Assembly (NCBI RefSeq): GCF_943193085.1 | Contig: NZ_CALPCU010000002.1 | Span: 86,695-150,694 of the forward strand | Source: Vermiculatibacterium agrestimuris | Lineage (GTDB): Bacteria; Bacillota; Clostridia; Oscillospirales; Oscillospiraceae | Reading direction: 5' to 3' | DNA: 64,000 nt | Notes under the pieces: model-generated | Database searches by the model: none | Seen by the model: the letters and a program-made list of their open reading frames with translations, nothing else | Told to the model about the DNA's origin: nothing | Translations under genes and position numbers: made by a program | In this document: piece by piece, positions 8,867 through 15,599 of the stretch | Layout: every line of letters starts with the position of its first letter | How positions within the stretch are numbered: position 1 is the first letter of the stretch

Positions 8867-9481
8867 ATGAGGGAGATCCATCCTGATGAGACCAGCCGGG
8901 CCGCGGCGTTTCAGCTGTGGATGCAGGCGCCCCAGCCCATGGTGACCCTGTTCAAGACCCTGGACGTGACCAATCTGGTCAGAGCCAGCCGAAAGGGCCG
9001 CAAATTCAACCTGCTCCTTTGCTGGTGCATCGGTAAGGCGGCCTGCCAGGTGCCGGAATTTTACCTGCTCCCTGTGGGGGACAAGCTCATGGCCTACGAC
9101 CAGCTTGCCGTCAATACCGTGGTCGCCGTCCGGGACGGCGGCATCAACACCTGCGACGTCCCCTTCTCCCAGGACCTGGAGGTCTTCGCGCAAAACTATC
9201 TGGCCCTCACCGCGCAGGTGCGCGAAAGCTGCCAGAACTATGACCTGACCGACCACATGGTCATCGGCACCTCCGCCCTCACCCAGACCGAGATCGACGG
9301 CGCGGTCAACATCTACGCCGGATTTTACAACAATCCCTTCGTTATCTGGGGCCGGTATCGGAAGCGTCTTTGGCGGGCGGCGCTGCCGGTGTCCTTCCAG
9401 TTCCACCACACCCAGATGGACGGCGGACACGCCGCCCGGTTTCTGGAGCTTCTGCAGGCGGAAATAAACAGTCTGAAATAA
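8867..9481 (+). CDS. Chloramphenicol acetyltransferase-like (CatA-family) protein
   Basis: CatA-type enzymes move an acetyl group from acetyl-CoA to a hydroxyl acceptor such as chloramphenicol, using a catalytic histidine. The 204-residue product is close to the family length of about 215. It has the active-site signature near its C-terminus, with H181 and D185 in FHHTQMDGGHA (HxxxDG). An N-terminal FxLFKTLDVTNLV-like strand and a FNLLLCWCIGKAA helix also fit the fold. It is a single gene with its own promoter beside tRNA genes. Chromosomal homologues in gut Clostridia often have unknown acceptors, so drug resistance should not be assumed. Confidence 0.85.
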   Translation: MREIHPDETSRAAAFQLWMQAPQPMVTLFKTLDVTNLVRASRKGRKFNLLLCWCIGKAACQVPEFYLLPVGDKLMAYDQLAVNTVVAVRDGGINTCDVPFSQDLEVFAQNYLALTAQVRESCQNYDLTDHMVIGTSALTQTEIDGAVNIYAGFYNNPFVIWGRYRKRLWRAALPVSFQFHHTQMDGGHAARFLELLQAEINSLK

Positions 9482-9501
9482 GCCGGCAGAGGAATTTTTT
9501 C

Positions 9502-9530
9502 TTGACATGGGGCATAGGCTATGATATAGT
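9502..9530 (+). promoter_or_regulatory. SigmaA promoter of the tRNA-Leu/tRNA-fMet unit
   Basis: TTGACA (9502-9507), a 17-base spacer and TATAGT (9525-9530) lie 29 bases before the mature tRNA-Leu 5' end. Confidence 0.85.
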
Positions 9531-9559
9531 AGATAAGCACTTAAAAGGCCATACCAGAT

Positions 9560-9647
9560 GCCGGAGTGGCGGAATTGGTAGACGCCCGGGACTTAAAATC
9601 CTGTGTTCCTAAAGAACGTGCCGGTTCGACTCCGGTCTCCGGCACCA
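9560..9647 (+). tRNA. tRNA-Leu (anticodon UAA)
   Basis: The GCCGGAG acceptor 5' strand pairs with CTCCGGC, followed by the encoded discriminator A and CCA. The D-arm contains TTGGTAGA, the anticodon loop reads CTTAAAA (UAA), there is a long class II variable arm, and GGTTCGACTCC forms the T-arm. Length is 88 with CCA. It is co-transcribed with the initiator tRNA six bases downstream. Confidence 0.97.
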
Positions 9648-9653
9648 TGATAT

Positions 9654-9729
<76 letters not shown>

Positions 9730-9733
9730 AAAA

Positions 9734-9764
9734 GTCACCGTTTCCCACTGGAAACGGTGACTTT
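9734..9764 (+). terminator. Terminator of the tRNA unit
   Basis: GTCACCGTTTCC, CACT and GGAAACGGTGAC form a perfect 12-base-pair stem followed by TTTCTTTATCTTTT. Confidence 0.9.
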
Positions 9765-9875
9765 CTTTATCTTTTGCGGTAGTTTGTGCGGCAGAGATTT
9801 CCCTGACCCAAACCGTGACCCATACGGGGAAAGGGCTGGAAAGGGCTGAACCACAACGGAGAGGGCGCTTCCTTG

Positions 9876-9904
9876 TTGTCGTATTACAAATTTGGTGATA
9901 TAAT
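9876..9904 (+). promoter_or_regulatory. SigmaA promoter of the DUF gene
   Basis: TTGTCG (9876-9881), a 17-base spacer and a perfect TATAAT (9899-9904) precede an AAGGAGG ribosome site at 9919-9925. Confidence 0.8.
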
Positions 9905-9932
9905 ATCAAAAACAGCTTAAGGAGGAATAAAT

Positions 9933-10403
9933 ATGCTTTTCTCTGAAATTACATCAAAACTAACAGGAATCTCGTGTCCCGTATTTGGAGTGTCCTGGAA
10001 TCCTCCGGCTAGTCAACGTACGGTTGCGAGAAAGATTATAACCTATTTAGAGGGGAAGCGGGTGCTTTACGAAGACCTTAATGATGAATTTGCTTGTTCC
10101 TGTGTGAAGTCGGTTTTAGAAATCAAAGATTTTTTGACAAATCAAATTTCCGATATCAAAGAAAATTCGGAACTTGAAACATATGTGCTGGGGATGAGAA
10201 CCGCTTGCAACGCTTTTTTGAGTAAGTGCCATTTGGAGAGGGAAAACAAATGTGAATATTGCCATGTGGGGACAATAGAGAACATGATGTTTACTGTTGC
10301 TTTAGGGCAGCTAAGAACATCCTTTGGGGTTATGATAGGCCAAATCGCAAAAACCTTTGGTGCCGATGTTGAAGACTCGTTGGCACAAATAATCCCAGAC
10401 TGA
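9933..10403 (+). CDS. Small AT-rich conserved protein (DUF6650-like), probably acquired
   Basis: The function is unknown. The 156-residue soluble protein opens with LFSEITSKLTGISCPVFGVS followed by WNPP. I associate this opening with a short uncharacterised family (DUF6650-like, from memory). It also has RKIITYLEGKRVLYED, SCVKSVLEIKDFLT and a C-terminal CxxC (ENKCEYCHVG) whose pair is incomplete for zinc. Base composition is clearly more AT-rich than any neighbour. It has its own promoter and lies between tRNA-fMet and an integrase tail, which points to horizontal arrival. No signal peptide or membrane segment is visible. Confidence 0.75.
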   Translation: MLFSEITSKLTGISCPVFGVSWNPPASQRTVARKIITYLEGKRVLYEDLNDEFACSCVKSVLEIKDFLTNQISDIKENSELETYVLGMRTACNAFLSKCHLERENKCEYCHVGTIENMMFTVALGQLRTSFGVMIGQIAKTFGADVEDSLAQIIPD

Positions 10404-10409
10404 TTTTTC

Positions 10410-10502
10410 TTAGACGGACTGGGCCAAAATGCTACCCATTGTATTGGCTGCCTGGCGCTGGGCTTGGGTGGTGATGTGTGCGTAGGTGTCCAGTGTGTCA
10501 CC
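10410..10502 (-). pseudogene. Tyrosine recombinase (integrase) C-terminal remnant
   Basis: Reading the minus strand gives GDTLDTYAHITTQAQRQAAN and then TMGSILAQSV with a TAA stop. This is the last alpha-helical segment of a phage or ICE tyrosine integrase, including the nucleophilic Tyr in TLDTYAHIT. The frame is closed by a TGA at 10503-10505 and no further integrase sequence is seen upstream. Only about 30 codons survive, so the gene is dead. It converges on the DUF gene and ends seven bases after that gene's stop. Confidence 0.8.
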
Positions 10503-10715
10503 TCAGACACGCTCACCTCCCTGATGGAGCGGCTGTCGGGCGATCCCCGTTTTTTCTCCCCCCACCGTTCCTATATCATCAATTTGGAGCACATCACCGC
10601 GCTCAATGCCGATAGCGTGCTCCTTGCAGGCGGTCAGCGGATCCCCGTAGTCCAGGCTGTCCTTCCCGCTCTGAAGCGGGCGTATGTGGCGTATCTGTCC
10701 CAGGCGGGGCATTAA
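10497..10715 (+). pseudogene. LytTR DNA-binding domain fragment of a response regulator
   Basis: The frame reads TLTSLMERLSGDPRFFSPHR and continues with SYIINLEHI, then LPALKRAYVAYL to a stop. This is the C-terminal two-thirds of a LytTR DNA-binding domain (the HRSYIINL strand is diagnostic). The receiver domain and the domain start are missing. Sequence further upstream belongs to the opposite-strand integrase tail, so the gene was cut at about 10497. No ribosome site or sensible start is present. Confidence 0.75.
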
Positions 10716-10747
10716 GAGCGCATAAAACTTTAGGATGTTTGTTGTAT

Positions 10748-10784
10748 AAAAAAGGGACGGGCCCCGTCGGGCTCGCCCCTTTTC
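10748..10784. terminator. Bidirectional terminator at the end of the flavin lipoprotein gene
   Basis: AAAAGGGACGGGCCC and GGGCTCGCCCCTTTT form a stem with A-tracts and T-tracts on both sides, 18 bases past the stop of the minus-strand gene. Confidence 0.75.
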
Positions 10785-10801
10785 CGTGTCTGCTCCTTTT
10801 C

Positions 10802-12097
10802 TTATCCCCTGGCCGCCTTCGCAATGACGCCCACATAGTTGGCGGTATCCGCCAAGGTAGCGCCGGAGACGGCGTCCACCGCGTTTTCACTGCCGGCCAG
10901 GGCCTCCGCCTCGGCCACCGTCATCCCGTTGACATGGGCCTGGATGGCGTCGTAGTTATCGTCGATGGGCACAGTGGAACCGGCGTGCTCCGCCATCAGC
11001 GCGCTGTAATAGTCGGCCTCCATCCGCTTGGAGATGAGGACTTTCCCCTCGGCATAGCCGGCGGCAAACTCGGCGTCGCTGTTGGGCACGCCCTTCACGT
11101 CGCCGGCGTCGGTAAACTGGAACTCGTCCAGATAGCTCAGCACGATCTTGTCCCCGTCGGTGAGGGCGGCAGCGGCGGTAAAGCATTTATCACCGTGGGC
11201 CGCGCCGTAGGCCACGTTCAGCTTCAGACTGTCGGAACTGCCGCTGAACTCCACCGCCTGGGTCTCCTGGGCGTTCTTGGCCGCCTGAACGATGGCGCTG
11301 AGATACCCGGCAGTATCCGCCAGAGTGGCGCCGGACACGGCGTCCACCGCGCCCTCCCCGGCGGCAACGCTCTCCACCTCGGCGATGGTCTTGCCCACGG
11401 CGAAGGTCTGGATGGCGTCGTAGTTGTCGTCGATGCGCACGGTGGAGCCGGCGTGATCCGCCATCAGGGCGCTGTAGTAGTCGGCCACCACCCGCTTGGA
11501 GGCCAGGGCCTGCCCCTCGGCATAGCTCTCGCCGAAGCCCTTGTCGCTGTTGGGCACCACCTCTAAGCCGGCGTCATCGGCCACAAACTGGAACTCGTCC
11601 ACATAAGCCGCCACGATCACGTCGCCCTGCACCGCGGCGTAAGCCTCGGTAAAGCACTTGGTGCCGTGGGCCGCGGCATAGGCCAGGCCCAGCTGCACGC
11701 CGCCCTCGATCTCCACCTTCTCGGCGGGAGGCGCGGTCTGCGCCGGGGCCGGGGTGGGCTCGGTATAGTTCTCGCCCAGGGCGGCGGCCACAGCCGCCTT
11801 GACGCCCTTGCTGGTCATGGTGGCGCCGGACACGCCGTCGATGTCATAGCCGTTGGCGGCCACCACCTGCTGCTCCAGGTCGGCCAGCGCCTTGCCGCCG
11901 ATCTCCGGGGTCTCCTTCTCCCCTTTGATGGAGCAGGCGGTGATCGTCCCGCTCTCCCGGGTCAGCGTCACGGTCACGTCGCCGCCATAGCCTTTTCCAG
12001 TCCCGGTGAGGGTCTCGCCGGCGGGCTTTTTCTCCCCGCAGGCGGTCATGCTGAGCGCAAGCGCGCCGCTCAAAAGGATCACTGCTGTCTTTTTCAT
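10802..12097 (-). CDS. Lipoprotein with FMN-binding domain plus two tandem flavinylation-motif repeats
   Basis: The 431-residue protein has a lipoprotein signal peptide ending at LSMTAC (Cys20), so it should be anchored outside the membrane. Residues 27-110 form an FMN_bind-type domain ending in DGVSGATMTS (87-96). Two homologous repeats of about 140 residues follow (about 136-275 and 293-431). Each contains AYAAAHG/AYGAAHG, a DEFQF strand, VPNSD, DYYSALMA.HAGSTV and a closing VDAVSGATLADTA (251-263, 407-419). D-x-x-S-G-A-T is the sequence that ApbE covalently flavinylates in extracellular electron-transfer proteins, so T93, T258 and T414 could carry FMN. No ApbE or partner is nearby. AAAGGAGAG precedes ATG 12097. 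Confidence 0.8.
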   Translation of the reverse strand: MKKTAVILLSGALALSMTACGEKKPAGETLTGTGKGYGGDVTVTLTRESGTITACSIKGEKETPEIGGKALADLEQQVVAANGYDIDGVSGATMTSKGVKAAVAAALGENYTEPTPAPAQTAPPAEKVEIEGGVQLGLAYAAAHGTKCFTEAYAAVQGDVIVAAYVDEFQFVADDAGLEVVPNSDKGFGESYAEGQALASKRVVADYYSALMADHAGSTVRIDDNYDAIQTFAVGKTIAEVESVAAGEGAVDAVSGATLADTAGYLSAIVQAAKNAQETQAVEFSGSSDSLKLNVAYGAAHGDKCFTAAAALTDGDKIVLSYLDEFQFTDAGDVKGVPNSDAEFAAGYAEGKVLISKRMEADYYSALMAEHAGSTVPIDDNYDAIQAHVNGMTVAEAEALAGSENAVDAVSGATLADTANYVGVIAKAARG

Positions 12098-12454
12098 ATC
12101 CTGTCTCTCCTTTTCCAGTCGCCCTATCCGGGCGTCATTTCCAGCGTATCATATGCCTCTATCCGCAATGGAAGATATCTGTGTGCTCATTATTTTTAAT
12201 AGTATGGCAAAAGCGTCTGTATCCTATTCTGTACAGGCGCCTTTATTCCGCCCTAAGCTCCCCTTGTAAAATCCCGCAGCATTCGGTGCACTTTAGCATT
12301 CTGAATAGAAAATGTCAAGAGTAAATGCGAAAAATTTGAAATAAGCATGCTGAATATTTGTGAATAAGAGCGCACGGCCACGGAACAGGATCGGAAACAC
12401 AGACAATCCACCAGCAGCTGGGGCGGTGAGTTGGTTCTGGATCATTCTAAGGTC

Positions 12455-12483
12455 TGGATTTTCCCCTCACACTGTGTTATAAT
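12455..12483 (+). promoter_or_regulatory. Candidate promoter of the dehydratase/activase operon
   Basis: A perfect TATAAT (12478-12483) is preceded at 17 bases by a weak TGGATT (12455-12460). The weak -35 suggests an activator or reliance on the -10 region. Confidence 0.55.
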
Positions 12484-12489
12484 GCCATC

Positions 12490-12530
12490 CGGCCCTGGTT
12501 CTTCCTGGAAGGCCGGGGCCGTTTATTTTA
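12490..12530 (+). promoter_or_regulatory. GC-rich hairpin plus U-rich tract at the predicted mRNA 5' end
   Basis: CGGCCCTGG (12490-12498) pairs with CCGGGGCCG (12513-12521) with one G-U pair, followed by TTTATTTTA. The stem begins seven bases after the -10 box, so it would lie at the very 5' end of the transcript. It could be a 5' stabiliser, an attenuator, or the terminator of an unseen upstream transcript. Confidence 0.5.
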
Positions 12531-12551
12531 CGCAATACGAGGTTGAAACCC

Positions 12552-13481
12552 ATGGAAACAAACGTCATTACGGTGGGCCTTCCCCGGGCTATGCTGTACT
12601 ACCGCTGCCGCACCCTCTGGGGCGTCTTTTTCCGGGAGCTGGGGGTGGACACGGTCACCAGCGGCCCCACCGACCGGGAGATCCTGGAGCGGGGCTCCGC
12701 CCTGGCCATCGACGAGGCCTGCCTGTCCCTGAAGATCTACCTGGGCCATGTGGCGGCGCTGGTGGGGAAGTGCGACTATATCCTGGTGCCCCGGGTCAGC
12801 AATTTCGGCCACCACCGGAATATGTGCACCCGGTTTGAGGCCATGCCCGACCTGGTAAAAAACGTCTTTCGGGACGTCCCGCAGAAATTCCTCACCTGCA
12901 GCGTGGACGTGCTGGCAGGGCAGGACGAGGAACACGCCTTCCTGTCCCTGGGCCGCCAGCTGGGCTTTGGCCCCAAGACCGTGAAGCGGGCCTATAAGCT
13001 GGCCAAGCGGGCGGAGCTGACCCAGTACAGAGCCAGGGTGCAGAAGCAGGAGGAGCTGTGCAAGCGGGAGGGACTGAAGATCCTCATCGCCGGACACAGC
13101 TATGTGGTGGAGGATCCCTATGTCGGCAAGGTGGTCACCGATTACCTCAAGGGCGTGGGCGTCACCCCCCTCCGGGCCGACCTGACGGAGCGGGAGCACG
13201 CCCTGAAGCGCAGCCGGGAGCTCTCCCCCACCTGCAAGTGGGAGATCAGCCGGGAGATCCTGGGCGGCATCGCCCTGCGGAAAAACGAGGTGGACGGCAT
13301 CATCCTCCTCAGCGCCTTCCCCTGCGGGCCTGACGCCATGGTCAATGAGCTCATTGCCCGCCGGGTCAAGGGTATCCCCATGCTGAACCTGGTTCTGGAC
13401 AGCCAGACCGGCACGGCGGGGGTGGAGACCCGGCTGGAGAGCTTTATCGACATCATCCGTCTGAAGGAGGGGAAGCTGTAA
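12552..13481 (+). CDS. 2-hydroxyacyl-CoA dehydratase-related subunit (COG3580/3581-like), first of pair
   Basis: This is a HgdB/DUF2229-type protein of 309 residues from ATG 12552, which GAGG at 12539 serves; an upstream TTG at 12543 is less likely. It opens with VITVGLPRAMLYYRCRTLWG, a common start in the uncharacterised half of the 2-hydroxyglutaryl-CoA dehydratase superfamily. Conserved-looking cysteines at 57 (DEACLSLK), 92 (RNMCTRF) and 116 (LTCSVDV) and in FPCGPDAM could ligate an iron-sulfur cluster. It overlaps the next gene by one base (TAATG). The substrate is unknown. Members of this superfamily couple ATP-driven electron injection to hard dehydrations or small-molecule reductions. 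Confidence 0.8.
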   Translation: METNVITVGLPRAMLYYRCRTLWGVFFRELGVDTVTSGPTDREILERGSALAIDEACLSLKIYLGHVAALVGKCDYILVPRVSNFGHHRNMCTRFEAMPDLVKNVFRDVPQKFLTCSVDVLAGQDEEHAFLSLGRQLGFGPKTVKRAYKLAKRAELTQYRARVQKQEELCKREGLKILIAGHSYVVEDPYVGKVVTDYLKGVGVTPLRADLTEREHALKRSRELSPTCKWEISREILGGIALRKNEVDGIILLSAFPCGPDAMVNELIARRVKGIPMLNLVLDSQTGTAGVETRLESFIDIIRLKEGKL

Positions 13482-14554
13482 TGGCAGAGGCAAAAGGAAG
13501 AAAGATCTCCTTCCCCAGATACGCCGAATATAACTGCGCCCTGAAATACATCATGGAGCAGGCCCTGGACGTGAAATATGTCATGCCCCCCGCCCTCACC
13601 AAACGCACCATGGAGCTGGGCAGCAAATACAGCCCCGACTATGTCTGCACCCCCTTCAAAACCGTGCTGGGCAGTATGATCGAGGCCCTGGAGTGCGGCG
13701 CGGACACCCTCATCATGACCCACGGCCTGTGCCGGCTGGGATATTACGGGGAGCTTCTGGAGCAGATCCTCCGGGATCTGGGCTACCAGTTTGAGTTCAT
13801 CAACCTGTCCGAGTATGACATGAGCAAGAAAAAGGAATATCTCAAGATCATCCGGCGCATCAACCCCAAGGTGAACCCCGCCCGGTGCCTGACCCAGTTC
13901 ATGGAGGGCCTGCGGATGGTGGAGTACCTGGACGAGATCACCGGTGAATACTACAAAAATTGCGGCTTCGACCCCACCGGCGGGTATAAGCGCGGCTACC
14001 AGGACTTCCTTACCGCCATGTACACCGCCCGGAGCCGCAGCGATGTGGAGACAGGCTACCGCGAGGCCAAGCGCGCCCTCCAGGCCATCCCGCTGGATAA
14101 GCCCGCCCAGCCCCTGCGGGTGGGCGTGGTGGGAGAGTTCTACACCGCCATGGACGCCTTCTCCAACCTGGAGCTGGAGCAGAAGCTGGCGGACATGCGC
14201 CTGGAGATCTACCGGTGGATGAACGTGACCAACCAGTTCCTCCACTACAACGGCCAGAAGAATATGCACATCAAGATCCAGGATCTGTGCCAGTATGAGA
14301 TGGGCCCCACCGCCACCGCCAACATCTGGTACGCCAGGGAGTGCGCCGAGCGGGGCTTTGACGGCCTCATCCACATCAAGTCCGCCGGCTGCACCCCGGA
14401 GATCGACGTGATGCCGGTACTGCAAAATATCAGCGCCGACTATAAGATCCCCGTGCTCTACCTGACCTACGACGTTCAGACCAGCGACGTGGGACTGCAG
14501 ACACGGCTGGAGGCCTTTTATGACATGATCGCCATGAGAAAGAAGGTATTTTAA
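13481..14554 (+). CDS. 2-hydroxyacyl-CoA dehydratase-related subunit, second of pair
   Basis: The 357-residue protein is homologous in character to its upstream neighbour. Features are the FPRYAEYNCALKYI opening, cysteines in DYVCTPFKTV, THGLCRLGYYGE, NPARCLTQF, QDLCQYEMGP and KSAGCTPEIDV, and a Rossmann-like LRVGVVGEFYTAMDAFSN start of its second half. Together the two would give a heterodimeric cluster-bearing component served by the activase encoded next. The gene begins inside the TAATG junction with the first subunit and ends one base before the third. No CoA-transferase or acyl-CoA dehydrogenase that would name a substrate is nearby. Confidence 0.8.
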   Translation: MAEAKGRKISFPRYAEYNCALKYIMEQALDVKYVMPPALTKRTMELGSKYSPDYVCTPFKTVLGSMIEALECGADTLIMTHGLCRLGYYGELLEQILRDLGYQFEFINLSEYDMSKKKEYLKIIRRINPKVNPARCLTQFMEGLRMVEYLDEITGEYYKNCGFDPTGGYKRGYQDFLTAMYTARSRSDVETGYREAKRALQAIPLDKPAQPLRVGVVGEFYTAMDAFSNLELEQKLADMRLEIYRWMNVTNQFLHYNGQKNMHIKIQDLCQYEMGPTATANIWYARECAERGFDGLIHIKSAGCTPEIDVMPVLQNISADYKIPVLYLTYDVQTSDVGLQTRLEAFYDMIAMRKKVF

Positions 14555-14555
14555 C

Positions 14556-15506
14556 ATGGAACACGCATATTTGGGCGTCGATGTGGGCTCCATCTCCACC
14601 AAGGGCGTCATCATCGACCGGGAAAACAACATTCTGGCCAGCCGGTACATCTGGACTCAGGGCGACCCCATCGGCGCGGTGAAGGAGCTGGTGCGCCTTC
14701 TGAAGGAGCAGTTCGACAGCACAAAATATAAAGTGGTGGCCACCGGCACCACCGGCTCGGCCCGCAAGCTGGTGGGCGCCATTCTGGGCGCCACCATGGT
14801 AAAAAACGAGATCACTGCCCACGCCGTGGGCACCACCACCTTTTATCCCGACGTGCGCACCATCCTGGAGATCGGCGGCCAGGACTCCAAGATCATCCTG
14901 GTGGAGAACGGGGTGGCGGTGGACTACGCCATGAACACCCTGTGCGCCGCGGGCACGGGCGCCTTCCTGTCCAGCCAGGCCAAGCGGCTGGGCATTGAGG
15001 TGGAAGAGATCGGCGACTACGCCCTGCGCTCGGCCCACCCCACCCAGATCGCCGCCCGGTGCACCGTCTTTGCCGAGTCCGACCTGGTGCATAAGATCCA
15101 GATGGGCCACCCCCGGGAGGACATTATCGCCGGGGTGTGCAACGCCGTGGCCTCCAACTACCTCAACAACGTGGGCAAGGGCAAAAAGATCCTCTCCCCG
15201 GTGGTGTTCCAGGGCGGCGTGAGCAAAAATAAGGGCGTGGTGGCCGCTTTCGAGCGCACCCTGGGCTGCAAGGTCATTGTCGACCCCAACGGCCACCTGA
15301 TGGGCGCCCTGGGCGTGGCCATTCTGGCCAAGAAGGGCAGCAAACGGCAGGAATTCGACTTCGCGGTGGAGAACATGGAGTTCCATACCCGGGAGGCCAG
15401 CTGCGGCCAGTGCTCCAACCACTGCGAGATCATCTGCGTCTACCGGGGCGACGAGCTTATCGACGCCTGGGGCAACCGCTGCGAGCGGGGCGAGCGGACG
15501 CGCTGA
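14556..15506 (+). CDS. ATP-dependent dehydratase activase (BadF/HgdC-type ASKHA ATPase) with Cys-rich tail
   Basis: HgdC-type activases use ATP to push an electron from a [4Fe-4S] cluster shared by a homodimer into the partner dehydratase. The 316-residue protein has phosphate-binding GVDVGSISTKG, ATGTTGSARK, EIGGQDSK and FQGGVSKNKG. The two cluster cysteines are C130 (NTLCAAGTGAFL) and C169 (AARCTVFAE), matching the known spacing. A tail at 281-316 adds C283, C286, C290, C294 and C309 with NRCERG, a motif I associate with the giant fused activase/DUF2229 proteins. It is the third gene of the operon. Confidence 0.9.
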   Translation: MEHAYLGVDVGSISTKGVIIDRENNILASRYIWTQGDPIGAVKELVRLLKEQFDSTKYKVVATGTTGSARKLVGAILGATMVKNEITAHAVGTTTFYPDVRTILEIGGQDSKIILVENGVAVDYAMNTLCAAGTGAFLSSQAKRLGIEVEEIGDYALRSAHPTQIAARCTVFAESDLVHKIQMGHPREDIIAGVCNAVASNYLNNVGKGKKILSPVVFQGGVSKNKGVVAAFERTLGCKVIVDPNGHLMGALGVAILAKKGSKRQEFDFAVENMEFHTREASCGQCSNHCEIICVYRGDELIDAWGNRCERGERTR

Positions 15507-15525
15507 GCGTCTCTTTGCAAACAGA

Positions 15526-15567
15526 AAGTGGGCCATGCCGGAGTCATCCGGCATGGCCCACTTTTTC
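15526..15567. terminator. Terminator after the activase gene, usable from both sides
   Basis: AGTGGGCCATGCCGG, a six-base loop and CCGGCATGGCCCACT form a 15-base-pair stem followed by T5 on the plus strand and a T-run on the minus strand. It lies between convergent genes. Confidence 0.92.
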
Positions 15568-15599
15568 TATGGGGACGCCCGCAAAGGGCTTTGCGCAAT

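Larger units (their letters stand above)
12098..12551. other. 454-base divergent intergenic region
   Basis: This region separates the flavin lipoprotein (-) from the dehydratase/activase operon (+). The middle (about 12160-12370) is AT-rich and free of credible frames. It probably carries the lipoprotein promoter, which I could not place confidently. The right end holds a TATAAT and a GC-rich hairpin described separately. Confidence 0.5.

Noticed and set aside
8599..8886. Possible 95-residue gene between prfB and the CAT-like gene
   Set aside because: No ribosome site, Arg/Pro/Ser-rich composition typical of random GC-rich DNA, and it runs over the mapped promoter and into the CAT start.
10802..12097. 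Reading the flavin lipoprotein as an ABC substrate-binding protein
   Set aside because: After the lipobox the sequence shows repeated DxxSGAT motifs and no periplasmic-binding-protein fold features.
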